64,000 nucleotides of DNA from 66-474 sp036279975 (GTDB lineage: Bacteria; Pseudomonadota; Gammaproteobacteria; Xanthomonadales; Rhodanobacteraceae). The notes under the pieces were generated by a model. It worked only from the letters and a program-made list of their open reading frames with translations, had not been told where the DNA came from and did not search any database. Position numbers and translations under genes: made by a program. Shown here piece by piece: positions 54,333 through 62,676 of this stretch (position 1 is the stretch's first letter; the number at the start of each line of letters is the position of its first letter). The stretch spans positions 45,546 through 109,545 of the forward strand of contig DASURP010000062.1 in the NCBI GenBank assembly GCA_036279975.1. The letters run 5' to 3'.

Positions 54333-55018
54333 TGGCAACTCACGCCGGCCCGCCCGTCCCTGCAATTCGAATCGAGGCGGTGATTTTCGACTGCGACGGC
54401 ACGCTCGTGGACAGCGAGTTGCTTGCCAACACCGTCCTCGTCGACTACGTGGCCTCGTTCGGCCTCCGCATTCCAATCAACGAGGCAATGCACAGGTACA
54501 TCGGCCGCAGCATGGCCGATTGCGTCACGGACCTGGAGCACCGGCTGGGCCGCAAGCTTCCGGATTCCTTCGTGCCGGAACTTCGGACGCGCACCGCCGC
54601 TGCATTCCGCAAGCACCTGGAACCAATGGACGGGGCGTCGGAAACCCTTGCAAGCTTGCACATGCCATGTTGCGTGGCATCGAGCGGGCCACGCGAGAAG
54701 ATCCAGCTCAGCCTGGACCTGACCGGATTGGCCCGCTTCTTTCCGGCGGACAGGATATTCAGCGCCTACGAGGTCGGCGCATGGAAACCCGACCCGGGGC
54801 TGTTCCTGCACGCGGCCGCGTCAATGGACGTCCTGCCCTGCCGTTGCGCCGTGGTGGAAGACAGCCTGCCTGGAATCCTCGCGGGTATCGCCGCGGGGAT
54901 GCCGACGTTCTGGTTCCGTCCTCCGGACCGGTTTCCGGAATCAGCCACGCCACTGCACAAGCTGACCGACCTGCCGGACATGCTTGCCACGACGGGGACA
55001 GCACGCAGGTTGGGGTGA
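54332..55018 (+). CDS. HAD-superfamily phosphatase (phosphoglycolate phosphatase/beta-phosphoglucomutase-like)
   Basis: 228 residues. HAD motif I IFDCDGTLVDSE, motif II CVASSGP, motif III Lys in GAWKPDPGLF and motif IV VVEDSLPG are intact, with a helical cap. It dephosphorylates a small sugar phosphate or nucleotide; substrate unknown. It is translationally coupled to the peroxiredoxin gene. Confidence 0.93.
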   Translation: MATHAGPPVPAIRIEAVIFDCDGTLVDSELLANTVLVDYVASFGLRIPINEAMHRYIGRSMADCVTDLEHRLGRKLPDSFVPELRTRTAAAFRKHLEPMDGASETLASLHMPCCVASSGPREKIQLSLDLTGLARFFPADRIFSAYEVGAWKPDPGLFLHAAASMDVLPCRCAVVEDSLPGILAGIAAGMPTFWFRPPDRFPESATPLHKLTDLPDMLATTGTARRLG

Positions 55019-55055
55019 ACAGTTGCATGCGAACTCCAACGATTCGGCAATAGAT

Positions 55056-55092
55056 GTCGGGGTTGCCCCGATGCAGCCGGGGTCAACCCGAC
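55056..55092 (-). terminator. Hairpin downstream of gyrA
   Basis: A 14-nt arm at 55056-55069 is nearly complementary to 55079-55092 (one bulge on each side), 14 bp past the gyrA stop. There is no T-run, so termination is only suggested. It is also downstream of the convergent HAD gene. Confidence 0.45.
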
Positions 55093-55105
55093 CTGTGGAA
55101 CGACC

Positions 55106-57697
55106 TCAATCCACAGCGCCGTCCGGTCCGACCGCATCGTCCGCGTCCTCTCCCTCGTCGCCGTTCTCGATCTTCACGACCCCGGCCAGTTTTTCGTCGT
55201 CGGGCAGGCGGATCAGGGTGACGCCCTGGGTGTTGCGGCCGACCTGTGACACTTCCGCGACGCGGGTGCGAACCAGCGTACCCTTGTCGGAGATCAGCAT
55301 CAGTTCGTGACCTGCATCGGTGGCGACGGCGGCAACCAGCGCACCGTTGCGCTCGGAGCACTGGATCGCGATCACGCCCTGCGAGCCACGGCCCTTGCGC
55401 GGGAAATCCGCGAGTGGCGTGCGCTTGCCGTAGCCGCGTTCGGTGGCCGTGAGCACGTCGCACTCCCCCGCCCCGGTGTGCTTGTCCGCGACGATCATCG
55501 ACACGACCTGCGCGCCATCGGTGAGACGCATGCCGCGCACGCCGTGCGCGGTGCGACCCATCGGGCGTACCTCGTCGCCGGCGAAACGGGCCGCCTTGCC
55601 GTTCGACGCGAACAGCAGGATGTCGCAATGCCCGTCGGTCAGTTCGGCCTCGACCAGCCCGTCGCCCTCGTCCAGTCCGATCGCGAGCTTGCCCTTCTGC
55701 AACTGGAACTCGAATTCCTTGAGCGGCGTCTTCTTGACGGTACCGCTGCGGGTGGCGAAGAACACGAAACGGTCATCGGTGTACTCACGCACCGGCTGCA
55801 CCGCCTGCACCTTCTCGCCCTCCTCCAGCGGCAACAGGTTGACGATCGGGCGGCCGCGCGCACCGGGGCCGGCCTCCGGAATGCGATAGACATCCAGCCA
55901 ATACACCCGTCCGTTGCTGGTGAAGGTGAGCAAGGTGTCGTGGGTATTGACGATCCACAGCTTCTCGACGAAATCCTCTTCCTTCATGTTGGTCGCGGAG
56001 CGGCCCTTGCCGCCGCGCTTCTGGGCGCGGTAGGTGTCCAGCGTCTGGCGCTTCACGTACCCCGTGTGCGACAGCGTGACGGCGACATCCTCTTCCGCGA
56101 TCAGGTCCAGCGTTTCCAGGTCCTCCTGGGTGTGCAGGATCTCGGTGCGGCGCGCATCGCCGTACAGCTCCTTCATTTCGACCAGCTCACCGCGGATCAC
56201 CGCCATCAGCTTGTCGGGATCCTCCAGGATCGCGATCAGGCCACGAATGGTTCCCAGCAGCAGCTTGTACTCGTCGGTGAGCTTGTCCTGCTCCAGCCCG
56301 GTCAGCCGGTGCAGGCGCATTTCCAGGATTTCCCTGGCCTGGATTTCGGACAACTGGTAGCCATCGTCACCAAGCCCCGTGCGCGGATCGAGGCCTTCCG
56401 GGCGCGAAGCAGCGGCGCCGGCGGCCTGCAGCAACGCGCGCACCATGCCGGGCTCCCATTTGCACGTCAGCATGCGTTCGCGTGCTTCCTGTGGCGATGC
56501 CGATGTCTTGATCAGTTCGATCATCGCATCGATATTGGCCAGCGCGACGGTCAGGCCTTCCAGCACGTGCGCGCGTGCACGCGCCTTGCGCAGGTCGAAA
56601 ATCGTGCGCCGGGTGACGATTTCGCGCCGGTGGCGGATGAAGTGCTCGAGGATTTCCTTGAGGTTCAACAGCCGCGGCTGGCCATCCACCAGCGCGACCA
56701 TGTTGATGCCGAAGGTCACCTGCAGTTGCGTCTGCTGGAACAGGTTGTTCAACACCACGTCGGCGGCGGCATCGCGGCGCACCTCGATCACCACGCGCAT
56801 GCCGTCCTTGTCGGATTCGTCGCGCAGGCCGCTGATGCCTTCGAGTTTCTTTTCCTTGACCAGCTCGGCGATCTTCTCGATCAGCCGCGCCTTGTTGACC
56901 TGGTAAGGGATTTCGGTGGCGATGATAGCCTCGTGGCCGTGTTCGCTGGTCTCGATTTCGGTCTTCGCGCGTACCAGCACGCGGCCGCGGCCGCTGCGAT
57001 ACGCCTGCACGATGCCGGCCGCTCCGTTGATGATGCCGGCAGTCGGAAAATCCGGGCCCGGCACGTACTGCATCAGGTCGTCGATGGTGAGGTTCGGGTT
57101 GTCGATCAACGCGACCGTGGCGTCGATCACCTCGCCCATGTTGTGCGGCGGCACGTTGGTGGCCATGCCCACCGCGATGCCGGCCGAACCGTTCACCAAC
57201 AGGTTCGGCACGCGGGTCGGCAAGACCAGTGGTTCCTGCTCGCTTTCGTCGTAGTTGGGGCCGAAGTCGACGGTTTCCTTGTCGATGTCGGCCAAAAGAT
57301 CATGCGTGAGGCGCGCCATGCGCACCTCGGTGTAACGCATCGCCGCGGGACTGTCGCCATCCACCGAGCCGAAGTTGCCCTGCCCGTCCACCAGCATGTA
57401 GCGCAACGAAAACGGCTGCGCCATGCGCACGATCGCGTCGTACACCGACGAGTCGCCGTGCGGATGGTATTTGCCGATCACGTCACCGACCACGCGCGCG
57501 GATTTCTTGTACGACTTGTTCCAGGCGTTGCCCAGTTCGTTCATCGCGAACAACACGCGGCGATGTACGGGCTTGAGTCCGTCACGCACGTCGGGGAGCG
57601 CGCGGCCCACGATCACGCTCATCGCGTAATCGAGGTAACTCTGGCGCATCTCGTCTTCGATGTTGACGCGAATTACTTCACTGGCAGGTTCCGCCAT
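55106..57697 (-). CDS. gyrA: DNA gyrase subunit A
   Basis: 863 residues. Breakage-reunion domain with active-site Tyr122 (AAMRYTEVRM) and the quinolone region KYHPHGDSSVYD, where Ser83 and Asp87 (E. coli numbering, same length to here) are wild-type. The C-terminal beta-pinwheel has the GyrA box AQKRGGKG. With GyrB it introduces negative supercoils. An acidic tail (GDEGEDADDAVG) ends the protein. Expressed alone from an extended -10 promoter. Confidence 0.98.
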   Translation of the reverse strand: MAEPASEVIRVNIEDEMRQSYLDYAMSVIVGRALPDVRDGLKPVHRRVLFAMNELGNAWNKSYKKSARVVGDVIGKYHPHGDSSVYDAIVRMAQPFSLRYMLVDGQGNFGSVDGDSPAAMRYTEVRMARLTHDLLADIDKETVDFGPNYDESEQEPLVLPTRVPNLLVNGSAGIAVGMATNVPPHNMGEVIDATVALIDNPNLTIDDLMQYVPGPDFPTAGIINGAAGIVQAYRSGRGRVLVRAKTEIETSEHGHEAIIATEIPYQVNKARLIEKIAELVKEKKLEGISGLRDESDKDGMRVVIEVRRDAAADVVLNNLFQQTQLQVTFGINMVALVDGQPRLLNLKEILEHFIRHRREIVTRRTIFDLRKARARAHVLEGLTVALANIDAMIELIKTSASPQEARERMLTCKWEPGMVRALLQAAGAAASRPEGLDPRTGLGDDGYQLSEIQAREILEMRLHRLTGLEQDKLTDEYKLLLGTIRGLIAILEDPDKLMAVIRGELVEMKELYGDARRTEILHTQEDLETLDLIAEEDVAVTLSHTGYVKRQTLDTYRAQKRGGKGRSATNMKEEDFVEKLWIVNTHDTLLTFTSNGRVYWLDVYRIPEAGPGARGRPIVNLLPLEEGEKVQAVQPVREYTDDRFVFFATRSGTVKKTPLKEFEFQLQKGKLAIGLDEGDGLVEAELTDGHCDILLFASNGKAARFAGDEVRPMGRTAHGVRGMRLTDGAQVVSMIVADKHTGAGECDVLTATERGYGKRTPLADFPRKGRGSQGVIAIQCSERNGALVAAVATDAGHELMLISDKGTLVRTRVAEVSQVGRNTQGVTLIRLPDDEKLAGVVKIENGDEGEDADDAVGPDGAVD

Positions 57698-57775
57698 CCG
57701 CTTGTTTCCCGTATCTGGTGGATCGAAAAAAGCGCAGGTTCCGTGGGTGGCCCGCGCCTGGAAATCATCTTGTTC

Positions 57776-57781
57776 ATTGTA
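57776..57781 (-). promoter_or_regulatory. Extended -10 promoter of gyrA
   Basis: On the minus strand TGATACAAT gives a TGn-extended -10 (TACAAT at 57776-57781) about 79 bp upstream of the gyrA ATG. The -35 is poor, as is common for extended -10 promoters. Confidence 0.6.
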
Positions 57782-57830
57782 TCACAAACGGGCTTGAGAC
57801 ACCCCTTGAAACTTCAATAAAGACAAGTAC

Positions 57831-58277
57831 TTACGACGCATCCCCTGGCCCTTTCCCCGGTCCGGACGACTGCCCCTTGCGGGAGCCGGAAAACACCCAC
57901 TGGCGGGCACCCAGAAAGTTCACGGCCGAGCCCGGCAACGACCCTGCGGCCACGCCGATCGCGGGCCAGGTGTGGACGAAATCCGAGAAATAGATGACCA
58001 GCGCATAGGTCAGGTAATTGAGCACGAACCCCGCGGACATCGCGAGCATGTAGCGCGACCACTCGCCGGACAGGCTGTAACCGCCGCGCTCGTGGAACGT
58101 GAAGTGGCGATTGAACAGCCATGTTGCGGTAGCCGCGCACACGAATGAAAAAAGCCGTCCGACGTACGGATCGACATCGAATGCACTGACCAGCAATTGC
58201 ACGATGCCCGCGTCGACAATGAAGCCGATGAAGCCCCCCGCGCCGAACCATGCGAGCTGCTTCGGCAGGTGCCACAT
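57831..58277 (-). CDS. GtrA-family membrane protein
   Basis: 148 residues with four membrane helices (WFGAGGFIGFIVDAGIVQLL cited in part, TATWLFNRHFTF, FVLNYLTYALVIYF, VNFLGARQWVFSG). GtrA-like flippases move lipid-linked sugars across the inner membrane in O-antigen or wall glycosylation. The ATG at 58277 lies only 3 bp from the terminal repeat of the element upstream, and the open frame continues into it to 58385; the native start may have been altered. Confidence 0.88.
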   Translation of the reverse strand: MWHLPKQLAWFGAGGFIGFIVDAGIVQLLVSAFDVDPYVGRLFSFVCAATATWLFNRHFTFHERGGYSLSGEWSRYMLAMSAGFVLNYLTYALVIYFSDFVHTWPAIGVAAGSLPGSAVNFLGARQWVFSGSRKGQSSGPGKGPGDAS

Positions 58278-58280
58278 CTC

Positions 58281-58550
58281 AGGGCCTGTTAACGTTATGC
58301 CACGCGATCCGCGTTGCTTCCGCAGTGGCCGCCAGGCGAGGCGCGCGCCGCAGCGCCATGGTGGTTCCATGGTCAAGGCGCGCACCGAAGCATGGCGGCC
58401 ACTGCGGAGCAGCCCTTCGGGCCGGGGCCCTTTGCCAACATGGCTGCGTCATCGTTCGTCTATGTATCGACATACTTCCTCCTCGCTCTTCCCTGCCCTG
58501 CGGGCAAAGGGCCGCCGGCGCGGCCACGCGGCATAGCGTTAACAGGCCCT
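58281..58550. mobile_element. 270-bp element with terminal inverted repeats (MITE-like)
   Basis: Terminal inverted repeats of 23 bp with two mismatches (58281-58303 and 58528-58550; outer sequence AGGGCCTGTTAACG). Inside is a 15-bp perfect inverted repeat (58320-58334 with 58393-58407) whose arms enclose CCATGG-tggtt-CCATGG, forming one long hairpin. No transposase frame. It fits exactly between the gtrA ATG and the mtnA TAG, which it overlaps by 2 bases. No target duplication is obvious. Confidence 0.65.
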
Positions 58551-59586
58551 AGTGTGCGCTCGGCCCGAACATCGCGCGCAATGCACTTGCGTCCGGCTGC
58601 GTGATCACGCCACGCTCGGTCACCAGCACGTCGATGAGGTCGTGTGGGGTCACGTCGAAGACCGGGTTCCACGCCCCGGCGCCCTCGACAACCGTGCGCT
58701 GGCCGGCGTAACCCAGCAACTCGGCGGGATCGCGCAGTTCGATGTCGATGGCATCGCCCGAGGGTGTCGCGAGATCCACCGTGGTGGAAGGCGCTACCAC
58801 CATGAACTTCACGCGATGGTGCCTGGCCGCGATCGCGAGCTGGTAGGTGCCGACCTTGTTGGCCGTGTCGCCGTTGGCGGCGATGCGGTCCGCGCCCACG
58901 ATCACCCACTGCACCTCGCCGGACTTCATCAGGTGCGCGGCCGCCGAGTCGGCGATCAGGGTGGCGGCGATGCCATCGCGCTGCAGCTCCCACATCGTCA
59001 GGCGCGCGCCCTGCAGCCACGGACGGGTTTCCCCGGCGTAAACGCGTGCGATGCAGCCCGCTGCGCAACCGGCGCGGATCACGCCCAGCGCGGTGCCGAA
59101 ACCCGAGGTCGCGAGCGAGCCGGTATTGCAATGGGTCAGCACGCCGCTGCCGGGTTGGATCAACGCCGCGCCCATCGTGCCCATCGCGTGGTTGGCCGCC
59201 AGGTCTTCGTCCTGGATCGCCTGCGCCTCGCGGGCCAGGTGCACGGCATCGCTGCCCGCGTCGATCCTTGCCTGCATCCGGGCCAGCGCCGCCATCAGGT
59301 TGACCGCGGTGGGACGCGCTGCGCGCAGCATCGCCAGCGCCTTGTCCGGATCGTCGCCACGCTGCGCCGCCAGCACCACGCCCCATGCCGCCGCGATCCC
59401 GATCGCCGGCGCACCGCGCACCACAAGGTCGCGGATCGCCTGCGCGACTTCTGCCGCGTCGCGGCAATCGATCCAGGTTTCGTCGAAGGGAAGCTTGCGC
59501 TGGTCGAGCACATGCAGGCGATCGTGCAACCATTGCACGGCACGCACGGAATCATGTGTCGTGTCACTTGCCTGGATTTCGGCCAT
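58549..59586 (-). CDS. mtnA: methylthioribose-1-phosphate isomerase
   Basis: 345 residues. It converts methylthioribose-1-phosphate to the ribulose form in methionine salvage. Family motifs: RGAPAIGIAAAWG, the catalytic Cys in LTHCNTGSLAT and Asp in VGADRIAANGDTANKVGTY (19 residues). The ATG at 59586 gives MAEIQASDTTHDS; the frame is open upstream. Proximity to gyrA is usual in xanthomonads. Its stop codon coincides with the end of the 270-bp element. Confidence 0.95.
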   Translation of the reverse strand: MAEIQASDTTHDSVRAVQWLHDRLHVLDQRKLPFDETWIDCRDAAEVAQAIRDLVVRGAPAIGIAAAWGVVLAAQRGDDPDKALAMLRAARPTAVNLMAALARMQARIDAGSDAVHLAREAQAIQDEDLAANHAMGTMGAALIQPGSGVLTHCNTGSLATSGFGTALGVIRAGCAAGCIARVYAGETRPWLQGARLTMWELQRDGIAATLIADSAAAHLMKSGEVQWVIVGADRIAANGDTANKVGTYQLAIAARHHRVKFMVVAPSTTVDLATPSGDAIDIELRDPAELLGYAGQRTVVEGAGAWNPVFDVTPHDLIDVLVTERGVITQPDASALRAMFGPSAH

Positions 59587-59642
59587 CGTCCTGAGCTTCG
59601 CGTGTTCCGTGCCGCGACGAAGCGTAGCACGCAGCAACCGGG

Positions 59643-59840
59643 TCAATCCCCTTGCGGGATCAGTATCCAGAGAATGATGTAAACAAGGATGCCCGGGAAC
59701 GCCGCCGAGAAGATCGAAATCAGGACGTAGATGATCCGGGCCAGGGTGGGGTCGAGCCCGAAATAATCGGCGAGGCCACCGACCACGCCGGCAATCCAGC
59801 GATTGCGGCGGGAACGGCGAAGCGTACGTGATGTGTTCAT
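59643..59840 (-). CDS. PspC-domain membrane protein
   Basis: 65 residues. A short basic N-terminus leads to the PspC motif (WIAGVVGGLADYFGLDPTL) and one or two membrane helices ending in PQGD. PspC-domain proteins take part in envelope stress (phage shock) responses; this is the minimal form. No pspA is adjacent. Confidence 0.92.
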   Translation of the reverse strand: MNTSRTLRRSRRNRWIAGVVGGLADYFGLDPTLARIIYVLISIFSAAFPGILVYIILWILIPQGD

Positions 59841-59889
59841 GCCCCGATTCTAGTGGAGCCGTCTGCGTGCCGTCGGCATGTCACGCCGC

Positions 59890-59993
59890 CGTTCCGGCGA
59901 AGGCCGGAGCCAATGCCCGATTTCGCCAGGAACGCTGGATCCCGGCTCATCGCACATCCATGTGCTGGCCGGGACGACGACATCCTGTCGTCA
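59890..59993. repeat. REP-like repeats downstream of phaC
   Basis: CCGGC-gaag-GCCGG near 59897-59905 is followed by a unit (59932-59993) that, read on the minus strand, starts at the phaC stop codon and matches the first 62 bp after lpd with about five differences. The GACGAC...GTCGTC stem forms directly after the TGA. Confidence 0.75.
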
Positions 59994-61058
59994 CTTGGTG
60001 CGCTTGGCCAGCCACTCATGGATGGCCGGCGGGACCTCGCGCTGGGCACGGCCGGACACGTAGATGCCGATGTGGCCGCCCTTGAACGCAAGTTGCGTGT
60101 AATCCCTGGTCCCGATGTGCTCGCCCAACGGCCGCGACGCCGACGGCGGCACCAGGTGATCCTGCTCGGCGAAGATGTTGAGCACCGGGATGGTGATGTT
60201 CTTGAGGCTCACGTCCTTGCCGCCGATCTTGAGGCCGCCCTTGACGAGTTTGTTGCCCTGGTAGAAATCCTTGATGAACTGGCGGAACGCTTCGCCGGCC
60301 TGGTCGGGTGAATCGAAGATCCACTTCTCCATGCGCAGGAAATTCTCGAGCTCCACCTTGTCGTCGAGGATGTCCAGCATCGCCACGTACTTCTGCTGGT
60401 TCAGGCGCACCGGCTTCAGCGTGAGGTAGCACCAGTTCATCAGGTCGGCGGGCACGTTGCCCAGCGTGTCCACGAACAGATCCACGTCCATGCCGCGCGT
60501 CCAGTGCGAGAGCATGTTTTCCCTGGTGTGGAAATCGACCGGCGTCACCATCGTGATCAGGTTCTGCAACTTGTCCTGGTGCAGCGATGTGAAGCACAGC
60601 GAGAACGCACCGCCCTGGCAGATGCCGAGCAGGTTGATCTTCTTCACGCCCGCGTGTTTCGCCACCGCAGCGACCGAGCGGCGGATGTAACCGTTGATGT
60701 AATCGTCCAGCGTCAGCCAGCGGTCGGCGCCGTCCGGATAGCCCCAGTCGATGATGTAAAGATCCTCGCCCAACGCAAGCAGGTTCTTCACCAGCGAGCG
60801 GTCGTCCTGCAGGTCGACCATGTATGGCCGGTTGACCAGCGCGTAGCAGATCAGGATCGGAGCCTTGGCGGTCGGCTTGGCCTTGCCCTTGTAGCGATAG
60901 ACGACGACCTTGTCTTCGCTGTAGATCGCTTCCTTGTCGGTGGCGCCGTACTCGACGTCTTCGACGTTGCGCAGCACACGCACGCTGGCGGCAAGTTTCT
61001 GCTGCGCGCGCATGGCTTCGTCCAGCGCGCGCTTGGGATCGATGCGGATGGGTTCCAT
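59991..61058 (-). CDS. phaC: class III poly(3-hydroxyalkanoate) synthase subunit PhaC
   Basis: 355 residues from the ATG at 61058, the usual class III length. The lipase-like box is GICQGG with catalytic Cys147; Asp in FAEQDHLVP and His in FKGGHIGIY complete the triad. It polymerises hydroxyacyl-CoA into storage granules together with PhaE. A GTG at 61067 overlaps the phaE stop but GGAG lies at the better distance for 61058. Confidence 0.95.
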   Translation of the reverse strand: MEPIRIDPKRALDEAMRAQQKLAASVRVLRNVEDVEYGATDKEAIYSEDKVVVYRYKGKAKPTAKAPILICYALVNRPYMVDLQDDRSLVKNLLALGEDLYIIDWGYPDGADRWLTLDDYINGYIRRSVAAVAKHAGVKKINLLGICQGGAFSLCFTSLHQDKLQNLITMVTPVDFHTRENMLSHWTRGMDVDLFVDTLGNVPADLMNWCYLTLKPVRLNQQKYVAMLDILDDKVELENFLRMEKWIFDSPDQAGEAFRQFIKDFYQGNKLVKGGLKIGGKDVSLKNITIPVLNIFAEQDHLVPPSASRPLGEHIGTRDYTQLAFKGGHIGIYVSGRAQREVPPAIHEWLAKRTK

Positions 61059-61063
61059 CGCGG

Positions 61064-62119
61064 TCACTCCTGGCCGGCCGGCTTGCGGGATTTGCGCGGC
61101 GCGGCCTTCTTCGCGCTGCGCGCGGGTTGCGGGGCTTGCCTGGCGCCGGCCTTCAGGCGCTCGACCTCGGCGCGCAGGGCAGCCACTTCCGCGGCCAGGT
61201 CCGGCAACGCCTCGGCGCGGTTCTTCGCATCACGGTGCAATTCGTGCAGCCGCTTGCCCATGCTGTCGATCTCGGTCCGCGTGGGCATGCCGAGGTCGAT
61301 CGCAACGCGCTCGACTTCGCGTTGCAGGTTCTGGCGCACGCGCATCTGCGCGTTGACCAGGGCGCCATAGACCTCGCGAAATTCGTCCGACAGCGCGATT
61401 TCCGCATAGGCATCCTCGGCGGCATCCACCCACAGGTCGTACAAACCGCGCACGGAATCGATCTGGCGACCTGGCTCGGCGCGCTCGGCCAGCTTGTCCT
61501 CGAACACCTCGAACGCGCGCTTGCTGGCGCGCGCGATCAGCACGTTGTAGCGGTTGGTTTCATGCTGGCAGTCCAGCCAGGCCTTGGCCATGCGCTGGTA
61601 GTGTTCCTGGTGCTCACGCGCGTAACCGAACGCGGGAAGGTCCAGCAGCGCACGCATCTCGCGCATCGCCGGCTGCATCGTTTCCAGCATCTGCTCGAAA
61701 CCGCTGGCGCCCCGCCCCACCAGTTCACGCATGGCGCGTGCCAGCGGGTTGTCGAGCAACGCCGCGTCGGCGCCCGGGAAGTTGAACGATTCACGCACCG
61801 CGTCAGTCCAGGCGCGCGGATCCGCCTTGCCTTGGCCGGCTTGCCCGGCCAGCGTCTGCAGCAGCGAAAAGTAACTGCGCGCGCCGGCCAGCAGGTGCTC
61901 GACGGTCTCGCTTTGGCCATCCCGGGCCTTGCGCGCATCGAACAGCTGCGACCATTGCTCAAGCCCTTCGTGCCAGGTGCTCTTGTCGGTTTCGGCTTGT
62001 TCGGCATCGACGCCGAAGGTCTTGCGCGTGGCATCGGCCCAGGCATCCCAGTACTGCCGCGACATGCGCTGCCATTCCTCGATGCCGCGTGCGTTGTCTT
62101 GACCCCGTGCCATGGCCAT
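61064..62119 (-). CDS. phaE: class III PHA synthase subunit PhaE
   Basis: 351 residues, mostly helical. PhaE-family features include YAREHQEHYQRMAKAWLDCQ (20) and a region near 240 with GLYDLWVDAAEDAYAEIA. The C-terminus is a coiled-coil-like segment (VAALRAEVERLKAG) and a Lys/Ala/Pro-rich tail. PhaE forms the active complex with PhaC. The ATG at 62119 or 62113 is likely; the frame opens further upstream. The phaE-phaC order is characteristic of class III. Confidence 0.93.
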   Translation of the reverse strand: MAMARGQDNARGIEEWQRMSRQYWDAWADATRKTFGVDAEQAETDKSTWHEGLEQWSQLFDARKARDGQSETVEHLLAGARSYFSLLQTLAGQAGQGKADPRAWTDAVRESFNFPGADAALLDNPLARAMRELVGRGASGFEQMLETMQPAMREMRALLDLPAFGYAREHQEHYQRMAKAWLDCQHETNRYNVLIARASKRAFEVFEDKLAERAEPGRQIDSVRGLYDLWVDAAEDAYAEIALSDEFREVYGALVNAQMRVRQNLQREVERVAIDLGMPTRTEIDSMGKRLHELHRDAKNRAEALPDLAAEVAALRAEVERLKAGARQAPQPARSAKKAAPRKSRKPAGQE

Positions 62120-62265
62120 TCCCGTCGAAGTAAGGTTCGCGTACGGTCGCTTGCACGCGACCAATCCTGCGTCGCATACATGCTAGCGTGCGTGATGTTG
62201 CGGCGCAACAAAACAGGTTTCGGCACTGCCGGGAGCTGCCGCGGAAGCCGGGTCACCCGGCCGGA

Positions 62266-62622
62266 TCAACGTTCGCGCCCGCGGAGACGGAACCGGAGTC
62301 GCCGCGACCAGCGCTTGATGTGCACGACCACCACCCGCATGGGCGGCCGCAGGAAGGGTATATCCAGGGCCAACAACAACAGCCCCGGAAGAACCATCCA
62401 GAACCCCAGTACCGGCAGGAACCCCAGCAGGCCCGCCGCGACGAGCAGCAGCCCGATTGGAATCCGCAGCCAGCGCGACGATGGCCGGCGCAGCCATCCC
62501 AGCAATCGCGCGGCCCAGCCCGGCAACCGCTTCTGCCAGCGGTCGAGATGCAGATTCAGTCGTCGCTTGTTCTTGTCGATGGAAAACTCCGCGCTGCATC
62601 CGTCCGCACTGGCCGGACGCAA
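62266..62622 (-). CDS. small membrane protein of unknown function
   Basis: 118 residues. Basic N-terminal half (DKNKRRLNLHLDRWQKRLPG) is followed by two closely spaced helices with IPIGLLLVAAGLLGFLPVLG and VLPGLLLLALDIPFLRPPM. The GFLPVLGFWM ... PFLR pattern recurs in small proteobacterial membrane proteins of unknown role. The strongly basic tail is RRLRFRLRGRER. Start uncertain. Confidence 0.75.
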   Translation of the reverse strand: MRPASADGCSAEFSIDKNKRRLNLHLDRWQKRLPGWAARLLGWLRRPSSRWLRIPIGLLLVAAGLLGFLPVLGFWMVLPGLLLLALDIPFLRPPMRVVVVHIKRWSRRLRFRLRGRER

Positions 62623-62676
62623 ACGCCAGCGCGTCCGGCCTGCATCCAGGTGGAACCAGGTCGATGCCGCCTGCCG

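Noticed and set aside
55307..57820. 837-codon plus-strand open frame opposite gyrA
   Set aside because: Pure antisense shadow of an essential conserved gene.
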